From Neptunicella marina (GTDB taxonomy: Bacteria > Pseudomonadota > Gammaproteobacteria > Enterobacterales > Alteromonadaceae), in NCBI RefSeq assembly GCF_014270035.1, contig NZ_JACNEP010000007.1, positions 62,001 through 126,000 of the forward strand: a DNA stretch of 64,000 nt, given 5' to 3'. The position numbers were made by a program, and so were the translations under genes. Below the pieces are notes generated by a model. The model had not been told where the DNA came from. It did not search any database and saw only the letters and a list, made by a program, of their open reading frames with translations. Below, piece by piece: positions 41,863-51,884 of the stretch (position 1 is the first letter of the stretch; each line of letters opens with the position of its first letter).

Positions 41863-43617
41863 ATGATTCGTTTTCTGAGATGGCAGGGCCTGATTATATT
41901 TATCGCTATCTGTGCATTAATCGCAGCAGTAACAGAACTGTTTCTTGATAGCTGGATAAGCTGGTCAGTGAGTAAAAGCGTCAGTAACATCACAGGTGCG
42001 GAAGTCAATATTGCCAATGTTGAACACTCCTTTTCCCCTCTGGGGATAAGCTTATCCGATATTCAGTTGACTGATGCAGCCCAACCCGAAAATAACAGTG
42101 TGCAAATTGCGCAGTTGGGCGCCCATATATCCTTCACCGACCTATTGTATAACCGTATCATTATTGATGATTTAACCGCTACCGGCGTCATGTTCAATCA
42201 GAACAGAGATAAAAAAGGTGAGGTATATCGTTCTGCCAAAACCAGTCATAATGAGCTGCCTCCCGATGAAGATAACCGCAGCAAAGAGATGGATGCAGCT
42301 GCACTCCTGGCTAAAGCTCCACTAAAAACAGATGATGCTGTTAAGACGCTTCAACAACGTTTTGAACAAAATCAGACTGAGTTAAAACAGCAATATAAAA
42401 CGCTGCCAGACAAAGAAAAACTCAAACAGTACCAGCAACGTATTAAATCCCTGAGTGAAACTGATTTTAAAAATACGCAGGAGCTTGCTAAAGCGACTGC
42501 AGAATTTAATCAGTTAAAAACGGAGATTAAGCAAGATAAACAAAAATTCTCAGATTTCCGTAATCAGGTTGAACAAACTAAAGCTCAGCTTAATCAAGAT
42601 ATTAATCAGTTAAAACAAGCAAAAGATCAGGATTATGCCCTGATAAAAGGAATGGTAACAGGCAACCTTGACGCCTATGCCGATGCGACAGAAATGATCT
42701 TTGGTGATACGGCCCACCGTTGGCGCAAACCAGTAATGACAGCGATCGAATTAGTCGGCCCGTTACTGGAAAAAAAACAGCAGGAACAAAAGCAGCAACG
42801 TGAAGATCAAGGACGCTGGTTTGCTTTTGACGGTAGCAGTGACATGCCGCAGTTTTTAATTAAAAAGTCAGATATCGATATCACTTTTAAAAATCAACGC
42901 GTTAAAGTCAATGTTACTGATATAACAACGGACCACGCTAGATTAGGCCGTCCCACACTCTTTGACGCAACGGCCTCTCACTCTGATTTGTGGGAAAACT
43001 TATCTGTTCATGGTCAATTTAAATTGCTCGGTGGTGAATTAGATGCCTGGCAAAATTGGCAAATAACGCAATTATCATTGCCAGCAGAAACGCTTTCATC
43101 CCAAGAAAAGCTAACCGCCCTGTTGAATAAGGGAAAATTAACCTCCAATGGTCAGTTAAATGTTACTAAAGGTAAGCTGGATGGTAATACCACCATTAAA
43201 CTTGACCAGCTTTCGATAGAGGCGAGCGGACAGAATAACATTACCAATATTATTGCCAATGCCCTCAACTCACTTAATACGCTAACGATCAATGCAACAC
43301 TACGGGGTGATGTTATAAATCCGGATGTATCGCTGACGTCAGATCTGGATAAACAACTTGCGGCCAACACCGCCAGCATTTTACCTGACAACATTAAACA
43401 AAAATTAAATAAAGTATCTGCGTTACTGGATGATAAATCTCAGCAAGGACAGGCATCCCAGCAACAAGACTGGCAACAATGGCTGTCACGGGACAGTGAT
43501 GCCGAGTCAGCGGAATCACAACTGGAACAATTATTAAAAACCAAACTAAACAACTTATTAGATAAAGAAAAAGATAAGTTAAAGGAAAAACTTAAAAACA
43601 AATTGTTTGGCAATTAA
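41863..43617 (+). CDS. TIGR03545-family protein with AsmA-like features
   Basis: A 584-aa protein: one N-terminal TM helix, an AsmA-like beta segment (residues about 40-120), a long Gln/Lys-rich coiled coil (about 150-260), a beta-rich part and a charged helical C-terminus. It matches the TIGR03545 partner of the preceding TIGR03546 gene. Likely anchored in the inner membrane and reaching into the periplasm; AsmA-like proteins often deal with lipid transfer, so a role in envelope lipid traffic is conceivable but unproven. Confidence 0.8.
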   Translation: MIRFLRWQGLIIFIAICALIAAVTELFLDSWISWSVSKSVSNITGAEVNIANVEHSFSPLGISLSDIQLTDAAQPENNSVQIAQLGAHISFTDLLYNRIIIDDLTATGVMFNQNRDKKGEVYRSAKTSHNELPPDEDNRSKEMDAAALLAKAPLKTDDAVKTLQQRFEQNQTELKQQYKTLPDKEKLKQYQQRIKSLSETDFKNTQELAKATAEFNQLKTEIKQDKQKFSDFRNQVEQTKAQLNQDINQLKQAKDQDYALIKGMVTGNLDAYADATEMIFGDTAHRWRKPVMTAIELVGPLLEKKQQEQKQQREDQGRWFAFDGSSDMPQFLIKKSDIDITFKNQRVKVNVTDITTDHARLGRPTLFDATASHSDLWENLSVHGQFKLLGGELDAWQNWQITQLSLPAETLSSQEKLTALLNKGKLTSNGQLNVTKGKLDGNTTIKLDQLSIEASGQNNITNIIANALNSLNTLTINATLRGDVINPDVSLTSDLDKQLAANTASILPDNIKQKLNKVSALLDDKSQQGQASQQQDWQQWLSRDSDAESAESQLEQLLKTKLNNLLDKEKDKLKEKLKNKLFGN

Positions 43618-43749
43618 TTCCAACATAAAGAAATTTCAAATGAAGGTAAACAATTGCCGACATACTGGTAAAAGAATTTGACAACTGGTGACGAAGCAGG
43701 CAAACTTCGCGTCCTTAATTTTGACTAGAATTTTTTTGGGAGTTCCACC

Positions 43750-44013
43750 TTGGCTAACATCAAGTCTGCTAAGAAACGCGCGATTCAAGCGGAAAAGCGT
43801 CGCCAGCACAATGCAAGCCGTCGTTCTATGATGCGTACTTACCTGAAAAAGGTATTTGCTGCAATCAAAGCGGGCGACAAAGCGACTGCTCAAGAAGCGT
43901 TTAACACTGTTCAAGCGATTCTTGACCGCTATGCTAACAAAGGTTTGATCCATAAAAACAAAGCTGCTCGTCACAAGAGCCGTTTGTCTGCACAGATCAA
44001 AGCTATTGCTTAA
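43750..44013 (+). CDS. rpsT: Ribosomal protein S20
   Basis: An 87-aa basic protein of the 30S subunit: Ala-Asn-Ile-Lys-Ser-Ala-Lys-Lys-Arg at the N-terminus, and the long S20 helices. The start codon is TTG (43750), as in E. coli rpsT, where the weak UUG start is part of autoregulation by S20. A GGGAG site precedes it and a strong terminator follows. Monocistronic, with its own promoter (TTGACA at 43678 is a candidate -35). Confidence 0.97.
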   Translation: MANIKSAKKRAIQAEKRRQHNASRRSMMRTYLKKVFAAIKAGDKATAQEAFNTVQAILDRYANKGLIHKNKAARHKSRLSAQIKAIA

Positions 44014-44028
44014 GCAAAAAGTTTCCAG

Positions 44029-44055
44029 AAAAAGCGCCTGTATGGCGCTTTTTTT
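44029..44055 (+). terminator. Rho-independent terminator of rpsT
   Basis: Stem AGCGCC/GGCGCT with a 5-base loop, flanked by AAAA before and a T7 run after. Located 16 bases after the rpsT stop. Partly symmetric, so it may also serve the convergent gene at 44066. Confidence 0.92.
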
Positions 44056-44065
44056 GTGTCTGGGC

Positions 44066-44908
44066 TTAAGGGGAATTGGTGTTTTTTGATATGGGTTGGT
44101 GAGGATCCGGCCAGATATTAATTGCACCATTATCCAAATAAAGCTGCATATTTTTGTCACGGCGATATTGTTCTACCCACCTTTTGCTCATTAACACAAA
44201 CTGTCTGTCATGTTTAAACTGTGCAGCCGCCTCTCGCCATTGCTCTACCGTACTGATATCTGTACCGTTTTTTGACATGGCAATATAAGTAGTAACAACC
44301 TTATAAATATAAATATTTTCAACTGCCTTACACTCAAACCGGGTTGGGGGACACAGATAATGGATACCGGAAGACGACGTAAAAATGGCATTGACCCGGC
44401 CTTTTAGCAGTGCTTCCACCACTTGTTGCCAATTATTATATAAAACGAGTTCGGTAGCTCCGGCCTGACGCAAAATAGTTTCACGGAAGTCCCCTCGTAA
44501 TACCCCTATCGGGCCAATATTCTTAACCTGTGACATGTCCTCAAGTAATACGTGATTCTGTTTCAACGCATACAAGCCATGAATGCTGCGGGCAACCGGC
44601 GTTATCCAGTAAAAATTTTCTTCACGCTCAGGTGTACGAGCCACCGCTAAACCAACAACATCAGGCTCCTCACTTAATACTTTAATTAATCTTGCCCACG
44701 GGTAGCTATCTACTGGCACATCCTGACCGGGTATGCGTTTTTGTATTTGCTGCGCTAATGCCACCGCAAAACCATCAATCTGTCCTTGCTCATTTATAAA
44801 TGTAAAGGGGTACTCTGGCGTAGCGATAACTTTCACTGCTCCGGCCTGCGTCAAAAACGCGCACAACATCAGTAAAATAAAGACAATTTGGCGTAAGTAC
44901 ATCAGCAC
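44066..44908 (-). CDS. Periplasmic solute-binding protein, amino-acid-transporter type
   Basis: A 280-aa protein with a signal peptide (to about residue 24) and the family-3 solute-binding fold: Ala-Thr-Pro-Glu-Tyr-Pro-Phe-Thr, Gly-Gln-Ile-Asp-Gly-Phe-Ala-Val, Pro-Trp-Ala-Arg and Gly-Arg-Val-Asn-Ala-Ile. No permease or ATPase gene is nearby, which is usual for the many orphan copies in marine gammaproteobacteria; some of these act in sensing rather than transport. Confidence 0.82.
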   Translation of the reverse strand: MLMYLRQIVFILLMLCAFLTQAGAVKVIATPEYPFTFINEQGQIDGFAVALAQQIQKRIPGQDVPVDSYPWARLIKVLSEEPDVVGLAVARTPEREENFYWITPVARSIHGLYALKQNHVLLEDMSQVKNIGPIGVLRGDFRETILRQAGATELVLYNNWQQVVEALLKGRVNAIFTSSSGIHYLCPPTRFECKAVENIYIYKVVTTYIAMSKNGTDISTVEQWREAAAQFKHDRQFVLMSKRWVEQYRRDKNMQLYLDNGAINIWPDPHQPISKNTNSP

Positions 44909-45124
44909 CTTATCAAAAGTGTATTTCTACAAATAACGGTGATTTTGACAACATTGTCGCACAAATAGCAATCGTTCAGCTCTAAAATCACTGACAAATG
45001 AGCCAAATTACAGACTTTTAACACCCAGTAAGCATTTTTATTGGCAAGAATCGGTTGCCTAACGCTATACACACGGCATAATTACTCTCATCTTTTACCG
45101 ACAGATTTAAGGAGCGCAACTGCA

Positions 45125-45409
45125 ATGAAATGGTTATCAGCCGTTTTGCTTATTCTGCTGTGTGCGCTCCAATACCGCTTATGGTTTGGCAAAAACAGTA
45201 TATTGGATTACCGCCAGATGCGGCAGGAAGTTGAGCAACAAATGCAACAAAATGCCAATATGAAACAGCGCAACAGTTTACTAAAAGCCGATATCCATGA
45301 TTTAAAAATTGGTCTGGAAGCCATAGAAGAACGTGCACGCAATGAGCTGGGCCTGATAAAAAAAGATGAAACTTTTTACCGCATCTTACCAATGGAAAAT
45401 AACAACTAA
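45125..45409 (+). CDS. ftsB: Cell division protein FtsB
   Basis: A 94-aa single-pass inner-membrane protein from ATG 45125 with an AAGGAG site; the longer frame upstream lacks support. N-terminal TM helix, then a coiled coil and Ala-Arg-Asn-Glu-Leu-Gly-Leu-Ile-Lys-Lys-Asp-Glu, the family mark near the end. It joins FtsL and FtsQ in the divisome. The ispD start follows the stop directly (TAAATG), a conserved order. Confidence 0.95.
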   Translation: MKWLSAVLLILLCALQYRLWFGKNSILDYRQMRQEVEQQMQQNANMKQRNSLLKADIHDLKIGLEAIEERARNELGLIKKDETFYRILPMENNN

Positions 45410-46099
45410 ATGTCATCAATTGCTGTTGTAGTGCCTGCGGCCGGCATTGGCAAACGCATGCAATCTGAGATTCCCAAGCAATATCTTAAATTACATGGTC
45501 AAACTGTACTTGAACACACTCTCAATCAACTCATCAGCCATAGCAATATTGCCCATATTTATGTGGTGCTGCATCCTGATGATATGCTGTTTTCAACACT
45601 AGATATTGCTGATGCTGACTGGATAACCACAGTGCCAGGAGGGGACGAGCGAAGTGATTCTGTCATGGCTGGGATTCTGGCCACTAATCATGCTGACTGG
45701 ATATTAGTGCATGATGCAGCCCGGCCGTGCGTTAAGCTGGATGATATAACTAACTTATTAAAATTAAGTAAAGATAATACTGGTGGCATTCTGGCCGCCC
45801 CGGTTCGTGACACGATGAAACGGGGAGATAGTCAACATGTTATTAAGCAGACAGTTTGTCGTGAAAACTTATGGCATGCACAAACGCCACAGTTTTTCCC
45901 AAAACAGCAGCTGTTAACAGCGTTACATAGCTGTCAGCAAGCAGGTATAGCAGTAACAGATGAAGCTTCTGCCATTGAACAAATGGGTGGAACAGTCAAA
46001 TTAGTTGAAGGTTGCTATTCCAATATAAAAATCACCCATCCGGAAGATTTAGCTTTGGCAGAGTTTTATATTAACCAGCAAAACAGGACCTATTTGTGA
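45410..46099 (+). CDS. ispD: 2-C-methyl-D-erythritol 4-phosphate cytidylyltransferase
   Basis: A 229-aa enzyme of the MEP isoprenoid pathway that joins CTP and MEP. Pro-Ala-Ala-Gly-Ile-Gly-Lys-Arg-Met near the start is the nucleotide-binding loop; Val-His-Asp-Ala-Ala-Arg-Pro-Cys and Thr-Asp-Glu-Ala-Ser-Ala-Ile-Glu are further family marks. Length is normal. It overlaps ispF by 4 bases (GTGA). Confidence 0.96.
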   Translation: MSSIAVVVPAAGIGKRMQSEIPKQYLKLHGQTVLEHTLNQLISHSNIAHIYVVLHPDDMLFSTLDIADADWITTVPGGDERSDSVMAGILATNHADWILVHDAARPCVKLDDITNLLKLSKDNTGGILAAPVRDTMKRGDSQHVIKQTVCRENLWHAQTPQFFPKQQLLTALHSCQQAGIAVTDEASAIEQMGGTVKLVEGCYSNIKITHPEDLALAEFYINQQNRTYL

Positions 46100-46584
46100 A
46101 TATTCGCATTGGACATGGTTATGACGTGCACAAGTTTGGAGGCCCAGGTCCAATTACTATGGGTGGCGTTAAAATTGATTACGAGCACGGTTTGCTTGCT
46201 CATTCAGATGGTGATGTGGCGTTACATGCAATTTGTGATGCTTTATTAGGAGCATTAGCTTTAGGTGATATTGGTCATCACTTTCCCGATACAGATAGCG
46301 CATATTCAGGTGCCGACAGCCGTAAATTATTGCAGCATGTTTATTCTCTGGTAAAAGAGCGACAATACAAGCTGGGAAATCTGGATGTCACCATTATTGC
46401 CCAGGCTCCCAAAATGGCTCTGCATATAAATCAAATGCGCGATGTCATCAGCCAGACCCTGCAATCAGAGATCGGCCAAATAAATGTAAAAGCAACAACA
46501 ACTGAAAAGCTTGGTTTTACCGGACGCAAGGAAGGCATAGCCTGTCACGCAGTTGTGTTATTAGAAAAGCAGTTGACCCAATAA
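46096..46584 (+). CDS. ispF: 2-C-methyl-D-erythritol 2,4-cyclodiphosphate synthase
   Basis: A 162-aa MEP-pathway enzyme. Gly-His-Gly-Tyr-Asp-Val-His (metal ligands), Ala-His-Ser-Asp-Gly-Asp-Val and the final [10 protein letters not shown] are diagnostic. The GTG start overlaps the ispD stop. Acts as a trimer with zinc. Confidence 0.97.
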   Translation: MNIRIGHGYDVHKFGGPGPITMGGVKIDYEHGLLAHSDGDVALHAICDALLGALALGDIGHHFPDTDSAYSGADSRKLLQHVYSLVKERQYKLGNLDVTIIAQAPKMALHINQMRDVISQTLQSEIGQINVKATTTEKLGFTGRKEGIACHAVVLLEKQLTQ

Positions 46585-46585
46585 T

Positions 46586-47659
46586 ATGCAGGCATTTACC
46601 ACTAACCATTGGTGCTATTTGCGTGGACATCCGCCCCACTGCTCAGCAGTACTTAAATCGACTCCATCAGATTTCCAGGTAACCGAGATCCCAAGCTATG
46701 AACTAAGCGGCGAAGGGGAACATATCTATTTATGGCTTGAAAAAGAAAATTTAAATACAGCCTTTGTTGCGGAACAACTTGCCAGGTTTTGCAAGCTTCC
46801 TTTACGTGCAGTTACCTATGCCGGTCGCAAAGATAAATTCGCCCTTACCTACCAGTACTTTGGTATTCATTCACCAGGTAATAAACAATACGAATGGCAG
46901 AAATTCTCCCTTGAGGGAGTGAAAATTTTATCGGCAAGACGCCACAATAAAAAACTGCGTACAGGCTCATTAAAAGGCAATCGATTTACGATTACTTTAA
47001 GAAACATAAGCGCACCGGAAGAACTTGAGTCCGCATTAAAATACGTTAAGCAACACGGGGTTCCAAACTATTTTGGTGAGCAACGTTTTGGAAATAACAA
47101 TAGCAATTTGTCGTTAGCACAAAAAATGATCGAAGGTGAAACGATACGCAACCGTAATAAACGGTCTATGTGCATTTCAGCAATGCGCAGCTGGTTATTT
47201 AATGAATTTGTAAGCCAGCGTATCGCAAAAGAGTTATACAATAGCCCGGTTGAGGGTGATCTTATGATTCTAAGCGGCAATAACAGTTTTTTTAAATATA
47301 AACATGAAGATGTCACGATCAAAAACAGACTGTTGTGTAATGACATTCAGATTTCGGCCCCCATGTGGGGAACCGGAACCTTAGCGTCTGCGGGTGAGAT
47401 ATACGAACTTGAATCGAACTTAGCACGACAATTTCAATCTGTATCAAGTCAACTTGAAGCTCTGGGTTTAAAACAGGAACGCAGAGCGATCCATCTGCAA
47501 CCACAGAATATGAGTTGGTCGATTAATAATGAGCAGGCGAAAATAGAATTTGAGCTTTCATCTGGTTGCTACGCCACATCAGTATTGCGAGAATGTGTAA
47601 TTACAACGCCAATAAGCACACAATCAAGGAATGAACATAATGAAAATACTGCTGAGTAA
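46586..47659 (+). CDS. truD: tRNA pseudouridine(13) synthase
   Basis: A 357-aa enzyme that makes pseudouridine 13 in tRNA-Glu. The catalytic Asp lies in Ala-Gly-Arg-Lys-Asp-Lys-Phe (near residue 80), and Asn-Tyr-Phe-Gly-Glu-Gln-Arg-Phe-Gly is a TruD mark. It begins one base after the ispF stop and its end overlaps the surE start, the usual ispF-truD-surE order. Confidence 0.96.
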   Translation: MQAFTTNHWCYLRGHPPHCSAVLKSTPSDFQVTEIPSYELSGEGEHIYLWLEKENLNTAFVAEQLARFCKLPLRAVTYAGRKDKFALTYQYFGIHSPGNKQYEWQKFSLEGVKILSARRHNKKLRTGSLKGNRFTITLRNISAPEELESALKYVKQHGVPNYFGEQRFGNNNSNLSLAQKMIEGETIRNRNKRSMCISAMRSWLFNEFVSQRIAKELYNSPVEGDLMILSGNNSFFKYKHEDVTIKNRLLCNDIQISAPMWGTGTLASAGEIYELESNLARQFQSVSSQLEALGLKQERRAIHLQPQNMSWSINNEQAKIEFELSSGCYATSVLRECVITTPISTQSRNEHNENTAE

Positions 47660-48386
47660 TGATGATGGTGTGCATGCTGAGGGTTTGCATACTCTCTATC
47701 ACGCATTAAAAGAGTTTAGCGATGTTACTGTTATAGCACCCGACAGAAACTGTAGCGGTTTCAGCAATGCATTATCCCTGACGAATCCGTTGCGAATGAG
47801 CAAAATGGACAATGGATTTTATGCCATTAATGGTACGCCCTCAGATTGCGTGCATTTGGGGATAAATAGTTTTTTGCAAGAAGACCCGCAGTTAGTGGTG
47901 TCCGGAATTAATCACGGCGCCAATCTGGGGGATGATGTGGTGTATTCTGGTACGGTAGCCGCAGCGACAGAAGGACGTTATATGGGATTACCTGCAGTCG
48001 CGGTTTCACTTGCCGCCAGAAATGGCACGCACTACAAAACCGCTGCCAGAGTAGCGAGTGAAATAATTCAACATTTGTCTGCCCACCCCTTGCCTGCTGA
48101 TCAGATACTGAATATAAATGTACCTGATGTACCGTACGAACAATTGCAGGGAATCGAAGTTACCCGACAAGGCCGCCGCCATCGCGCAGAATCTATGATA
48201 AAAAGTCAGGATCCTCATGGTCGTGACATTTACTGGTACGGACCACCGGGACAAGAGCAGGATGCAGGCCCAGGCACTGATTTTCATGCAATTGCCAATC
48301 AGCGGTGTTCTGTTACACCATTGTCTGTTGATATGACTGCTTACCAGGGTATGGATACGTTAAAACAATGGGTTACTAAGCTTTAA
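47640..48386 (+). CDS. surE: 5'/3'-nucleotidase SurE
   Basis: A 248-aa stationary-phase survival phosphatase acting on nucleoside monophosphates and short polyphosphate. The N-terminus [10 protein letters not shown] is the family mark with metal-binding Asp-Asp; Gly-Ile-Asn-His-Gly-Ala-Asn-Leu-Gly follows. ATG 47640 is preferred over ATG 47631 because the AAGGA site would touch the latter. The 5' end lies inside truD. Confidence 0.95.
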   Translation: MKILLSNDDGVHAEGLHTLYHALKEFSDVTVIAPDRNCSGFSNALSLTNPLRMSKMDNGFYAINGTPSDCVHLGINSFLQEDPQLVVSGINHGANLGDDVVYSGTVAAATEGRYMGLPAVAVSLAARNGTHYKTAARVASEIIQHLSAHPLPADQILNINVPDVPYEQLQGIEVTRQGRRHRAESMIKSQDPHGRDIYWYGPPGQEQDAGPGTDFHAIANQRCSVTPLSVDMTAYQGMDTLKQWVTKL

Positions 48387-48402
48387 AGATAATAATAATT
48401 TT

Positions 48403-49053
48403 ATGAATACAACTCACCGTACTTACGCCAGAAAAGGGGATGCTTTGGCTCAGCTCTTGCTGACCGAAGGAATTAAAAATGCAGCGGTACTCAAAGCGAT
48501 TGCCGCCGTGCCAAGAGAACGTTTTTTACCTGATGCCTTGCAACACAAAGCTTATCAGAATACAGCTCTTCCGATTGGTCAGGGACAAACCATTTCTCAG
48601 CCATACATTGTTGCTCGCATGACCGAATTGTTACTCGATACGCCTAACAGCCCCAATAAAATCCTCGAAATTGGCACAGGTTCAGGTTATCAAACAGCAG
48701 TACTGGCACAATTATTTACTCAGGTTTTTAGCGTAGAACGTATTAAAGCATTGCAGTTTCAGGCAAAACGACGCATGAACCAGTTGGATCTTCACAATAT
48801 ATCCATGAAACACGGTGATGGTTGGCAAGGCTGGCCATCAAAAGGACCATTTGATGCCATATTGGTCACCGCTGCCGCAGCACATATGCCACAAAAACTG
48901 TTGGAACAGCTGAATGATGGTGGTCGTTTAATCATTCCTGTCGGAGAAAATACCCAACATTTACATTGTATTACTCGTCATGGCGACGAACTGGAAACTC
49001 AGATAATCGAGCCTGTCAGGTTTGTACCACTGGTCGCAGGCGACATTATATGA
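48403..49053 (+). CDS. pcm: Protein-L-isoaspartate O-methyltransferase
   Basis: A 216-aa SAM-dependent repair enzyme for damaged Asp/Asn residues. [13 protein letters not shown], [11 protein letters not shown] and Val-Phe-Ser-Val-Glu-Arg are diagnostic. It starts 16 bases after surE and overlaps the next start (ATGA). Confidence 0.96.
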   Translation: MNTTHRTYARKGDALAQLLLTEGIKNAAVLKAIAAVPRERFLPDALQHKAYQNTALPIGQGQTISQPYIVARMTELLLDTPNSPNKILEIGTGSGYQTAVLAQLFTQVFSVERIKALQFQAKRRMNQLDLHNISMKHGDGWQGWPSKGPFDAILVTAAAAHMPQKLLEQLNDGGRLIIPVGENTQHLHCITRHGDELETQIIEPVRFVPLVAGDII

Positions 49054-49631
49054 AGATATTTCAGCGCTGTTATGACTGGACAATTCGATGGGCACAACAT
49101 CCTAAAGCCACTTACCTACTTGGAACCATGAGTGTTGCAGAATCAGTAATATTCCCTGTTCCGGTCGATGTGATGTTAGCTCCTATGGCGCTGGCTAAAC
49201 CAAGCAATGCCTGGCGTTATGCTCTTATTGCCAGCATTGGCTCAGTGTTAGGCGGTATCCTTGGATATTTGCTGGGGTTATTCGCTTTTGAAAGTCTTAT
49301 ACAGCCTATTGTGATTGATATGGGTTATCAAGCCAAGCTCGACGAAGCAATTCACTGGTTTAAAGACTATGGTGTCTGGGTAGTATTTCTAGCTGGCTTT
49401 TCACCGATTCCATATAAAGTATTCACCATTAGTGCAGGTTTTCTGCAACTGGCTATTATACCCTTTATTATAGCTTCACTGGTTGGCCGCAGTTTGCGCT
49501 TTTATCTGGTCGCGGGATTAATGCGTTGGGGTGGTCAGCCAATGCAGGACAAACTGCGTCAACATGTTGAAATTGTAGGCTGGGCGACGGTTGTGTTAGC
49601 TGTACTGGCTTATTTCTACTGGAGTTACTAG
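49050..49631 (+). CDS. YqaA-family (VTT/DedA-like) membrane protein
   Basis: A 193-aa membrane protein from ATG 49050, overlapping the pcm stop. [12 protein letters not shown] and [10 protein letters not shown] are marks of the YqaA branch of the DedA/VTT superfamily, whose members act in membrane lipid handling. Four to five hydrophobic segments. Its place between pcm and nlpD is common in alteromonads and vibrios. Confidence 0.9.
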   Translation: MKIFQRCYDWTIRWAQHPKATYLLGTMSVAESVIFPVPVDVMLAPMALAKPSNAWRYALIASIGSVLGGILGYLLGLFAFESLIQPIVIDMGYQAKLDEAIHWFKDYGVWVVFLAGFSPIPYKVFTISAGFLQLAIIPFIIASLVGRSLRFYLVAGLMRWGGQPMQDKLRQHVEIVGWATVVLAVLAYFYWSY

Positions 49632-50467
49632 TGGGTAATAAAGGTTGGCTGTTATTTACAACCTTTATTCTGTTATTAGGGGGCTGCTCTGGACGACCTG
49701 CCCCTGCCCCGGTCATATCCGCATCAAATCCGATTGTCATTAATGACTATAAAGCCCCACTTGTTACACCCAAATCGGTCACTGTAAAAAACGGTGATAC
49801 TTTATATTCAATAGCATGGTATTACGGACTGGATTTCCAAACTATTGCGCAAAACAACAAATTATCATCCCCTTATAACATTTTTCCAGGTCAAAAATTA
49901 ATCTTACTCAACTCGCCAGCTCGCGCTAACAAAGGTGAGCGTAAAAACACCGTAAAAAATAAAATAAAACAAAAGAAAATTAACGTAAAACAAGATGTTG
50001 ACCATGACAAAAAGCAGGCGTATGGTGAATCCAGTGGTACAAAAAACACTCATCCTACTGGCAAACGGAATTATGCCGATAATGTAGGTAAGTGGGTTTG
50101 GCCCGCTGCCGGTAAAGTGATAGCCACTTTTTCCGTATCCGAACAAGGCAATAAAGGAATCGATATTGCGAACCGAGTTGGCTCAAAGGTTGTAGCCGCA
50201 GCTTCTGGCAAAGTCGTATACTGTGGAGATGCACTTCGAGGATATGGAAATCTTGTCATCATTAAACACACTGATGAATATTTAACCGCATACGCACACA
50301 ACAGTAAAATATTGGTTAAAGAACAGCAGTGGGTAAAATCCGGACAAAAAATTGCGCTAATGGGTAGTAGTGATTCAGATCGTGTGAAGCTTCACTTTGA
50401 AGTGAGATTCAAGGGTAGTTCGGTTGACCCTTTGCACTATCTGCCCACAAAAAATAACAATAAATAA
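49631..50467 (+). CDS. nlpD: NlpD-like lipoprotein, activator of septal amidase
   Basis: A 278-aa lipoprotein (GTG start) with lipobox Leu-Gly-Gly-Cys near residue 18, a LysM domain (Val-Lys-Asn-Gly-Asp-Thr-Leu-Tyr-Ser-Ile, about 55-100), a Lys-rich linker and an M23-type domain. Zinc ligands of active M23 enzymes are not complete (Lys-Gly-Ile-Asp-Ile-Ala instead of a His-X3-Asp site), as in E. coli NlpD, which activates AmiC instead of cutting peptidoglycan. The rpoS gene follows, and its main promoter usually lies in nlpD. Confidence 0.93.
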   Translation: MGNKGWLLFTTFILLLGGCSGRPAPAPVISASNPIVINDYKAPLVTPKSVTVKNGDTLYSIAWYYGLDFQTIAQNNKLSSPYNIFPGQKLILLNSPARANKGERKNTVKNKIKQKKINVKQDVDHDKKQAYGESSGTKNTHPTGKRNYADNVGKWVWPAAGKVIATFSVSEQGNKGIDIANRVGSKVVAAASGKVVYCGDALRGYGNLVIIKHTDEYLTAYAHNSKILVKEQQWVKSGQKIALMGSSDSDRVKLHFEVRFKGSSVDPLHYLPTKNNNK

Positions 50468-50531
50468 ACATAAGTCATTAACGGAGGCCTGAAATAGGTA
50501 TAGAAATTATTTAGTAATTTGGAGATGTGTC

Positions 50532-51515
50532 ATGGGTCAAAATAAATCCGATTTAATCGACCTTGAAAATAATCTTGATGATGATTCAACAGAATTGGAC
50601 ATGATTGAGAATGAAGATGATGACAATGCAATTGCCGATATCTTAAGTTCCTCGGACGATTATCAAAAAAATCTCGACGCTACCCAGTTGTATCTGGGTG
50701 AAATTGGTTTTTCTCCTCTATTGACAGCACAAGAAGAAGTTTACTTCTCTCGACGAGCGCTACAAGGTGACGAATCTTCCCGCAAACGCATGATTGTCAG
50801 CAATTTACGATTGGTCGTTAAAATTGCCAGACGATATAACAACCGCGGTTTAGCACTACTTGACCTGATTGAAGAAGGTAATTTAGGTCTAATCCGTGCC
50901 GTGGAAAAATTTGATCCCGAGCGTGGTTTCAGATTTTCAACTTACGCAACCTGGTGGATCCGCCAAACCATTGAACGCGCAATAATGAACCAAACGCGTA
51001 CCATCCGTTTACCCATTCATGTTGTAAAAGAATTAAATGTTTATTTACGTACAGCCCGCGAGTTGGCGCAAAAGCTGGATCATGAACCTACTGCTGAAGA
51101 AATTGCTGAAGAGCTTGATCGTCCGGTGGAAGATGTAACCAAAATGTTGCGTTTAAATGAACGCATTAGCTCTGTAGATACCCCTATTGGGAGTGATAAT
51201 GACAAAGCTTTGCTAGACATTATTGCCGATGAAAAAAGCACCGGACCTGAAAATGACCTTCAGGATGAAGATATCCGGCATAGTATTGTCGATTGGTTAA
51301 GCGAATTAAATCCCAAACAGCGGGAAGTGCTGGCAAGACGTTTTGGTTTACTGGGATATGAGCCATCCACCTTAGAAGACGTCGGAACTGAAATTGGCCT
51401 GACACGAGAGAGAGTGCGCCAAATTCAGGTGGAAGCGCTTAGGCGTCTGAAAGATATCTTAGGACATCAGGGACTCAATCTTGAAGCCCTGTTTAGTGCA
51501 GAAACTAACTTGTAA
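50532..51515 (+). CDS. rpoS: RNA polymerase sigma factor RpoS
   Basis: A 327-aa sigma-70-type factor for stationary phase and general stress. [11 protein letters not shown], [12 protein letters not shown] and the C-terminal Arg-Glu-Arg-Val-Arg-Gln-Ile-Gln regions 2 and 4 are present; length is typical. Its position after nlpD supports RpoS over RpoD or RpoH. A terminator follows. Confidence 0.97.
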   Translation: MGQNKSDLIDLENNLDDDSTELDMIENEDDDNAIADILSSSDDYQKNLDATQLYLGEIGFSPLLTAQEEVYFSRRALQGDESSRKRMIVSNLRLVVKIARRYNNRGLALLDLIEEGNLGLIRAVEKFDPERGFRFSTYATWWIRQTIERAIMNQTRTIRLPIHVVKELNVYLRTARELAQKLDHEPTAEEIAEELDRPVEDVTKMLRLNERISSVDTPIGSDNDKALLDIIADEKSTGPENDLQDEDIRHSIVDWLSELNPKQREVLARRFGLLGYEPSTLEDVGTEIGLTRERVRQIQVEALRRLKDILGHQGLNLEALFSAETNL

Positions 51516-51535
51516 ACTGTCATACAGCAAGTCAT

Positions 51536-51564
51536 AAAAAGGGAGAGCATAAATCTCCCTTTTT
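51536..51564 (+). terminator. Rho-independent terminator of rpoS
   Basis: Stem AAAAAGGGAGA/TCTCCCTTTTT (11 bp) with a 7-base loop and a T5 end, 20 bases after the rpoS stop. Confidence 0.92.
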
Positions 51565-51776
51565 ATTGCCTGCTTCATGGCTACTAGTCTCCGCTAGTGG
51601 TGAAGCCCCACCTTTTCATAGTACAAATTTTTATCAGTTAGCATTCCTCACAATTTTACCAATAGTTCAATCACTTAGTTATGCGTGTTGTGTTGCATTG
51701 AAATAATGCATGCTTTCAACAAGTTACTAATTGTTAACTTTTTGTTGACGTTTAATTGCAATTGATTTAACGTTCA

Positions 51777-51834
51777 TGAAAGCGCTTACATTATCCAAAT
51801 GACTGTGAAACAAATAAAAATGTAAGCGCTTACG
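51777..51834. promoter_or_regulatory. Pair of LacI-family operators upstream of the TonB receptor
   Basis: TGAAAGCGCTTACA (51777-51790) and TGTAAGCGCTTACG (51821-51834) both contain the AAGCGCTT core, centres 44 bp apart, about four helical turns, so one regulator could loop DNA. A TTGACG (51745-51750) with a 17-bp spacer and a weak -10 just before the first site is a candidate promoter. LacI-family regulators with this core respond to sugars or phosphosugars. No regulator gene is next to it. Confidence 0.8.
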
Positions 51835-51884
51835 TGAATCGTGACAGACGGTTTTGTTACGACAATTTACACTAGGGGACACAC

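Noticed and set aside
43636-44160. A 174-codon open frame on the minus strand covering rpsT
   Set aside because: It runs antisense through the ribosomal gene and its terminator; product composition is not protein-like and no start signal is present.
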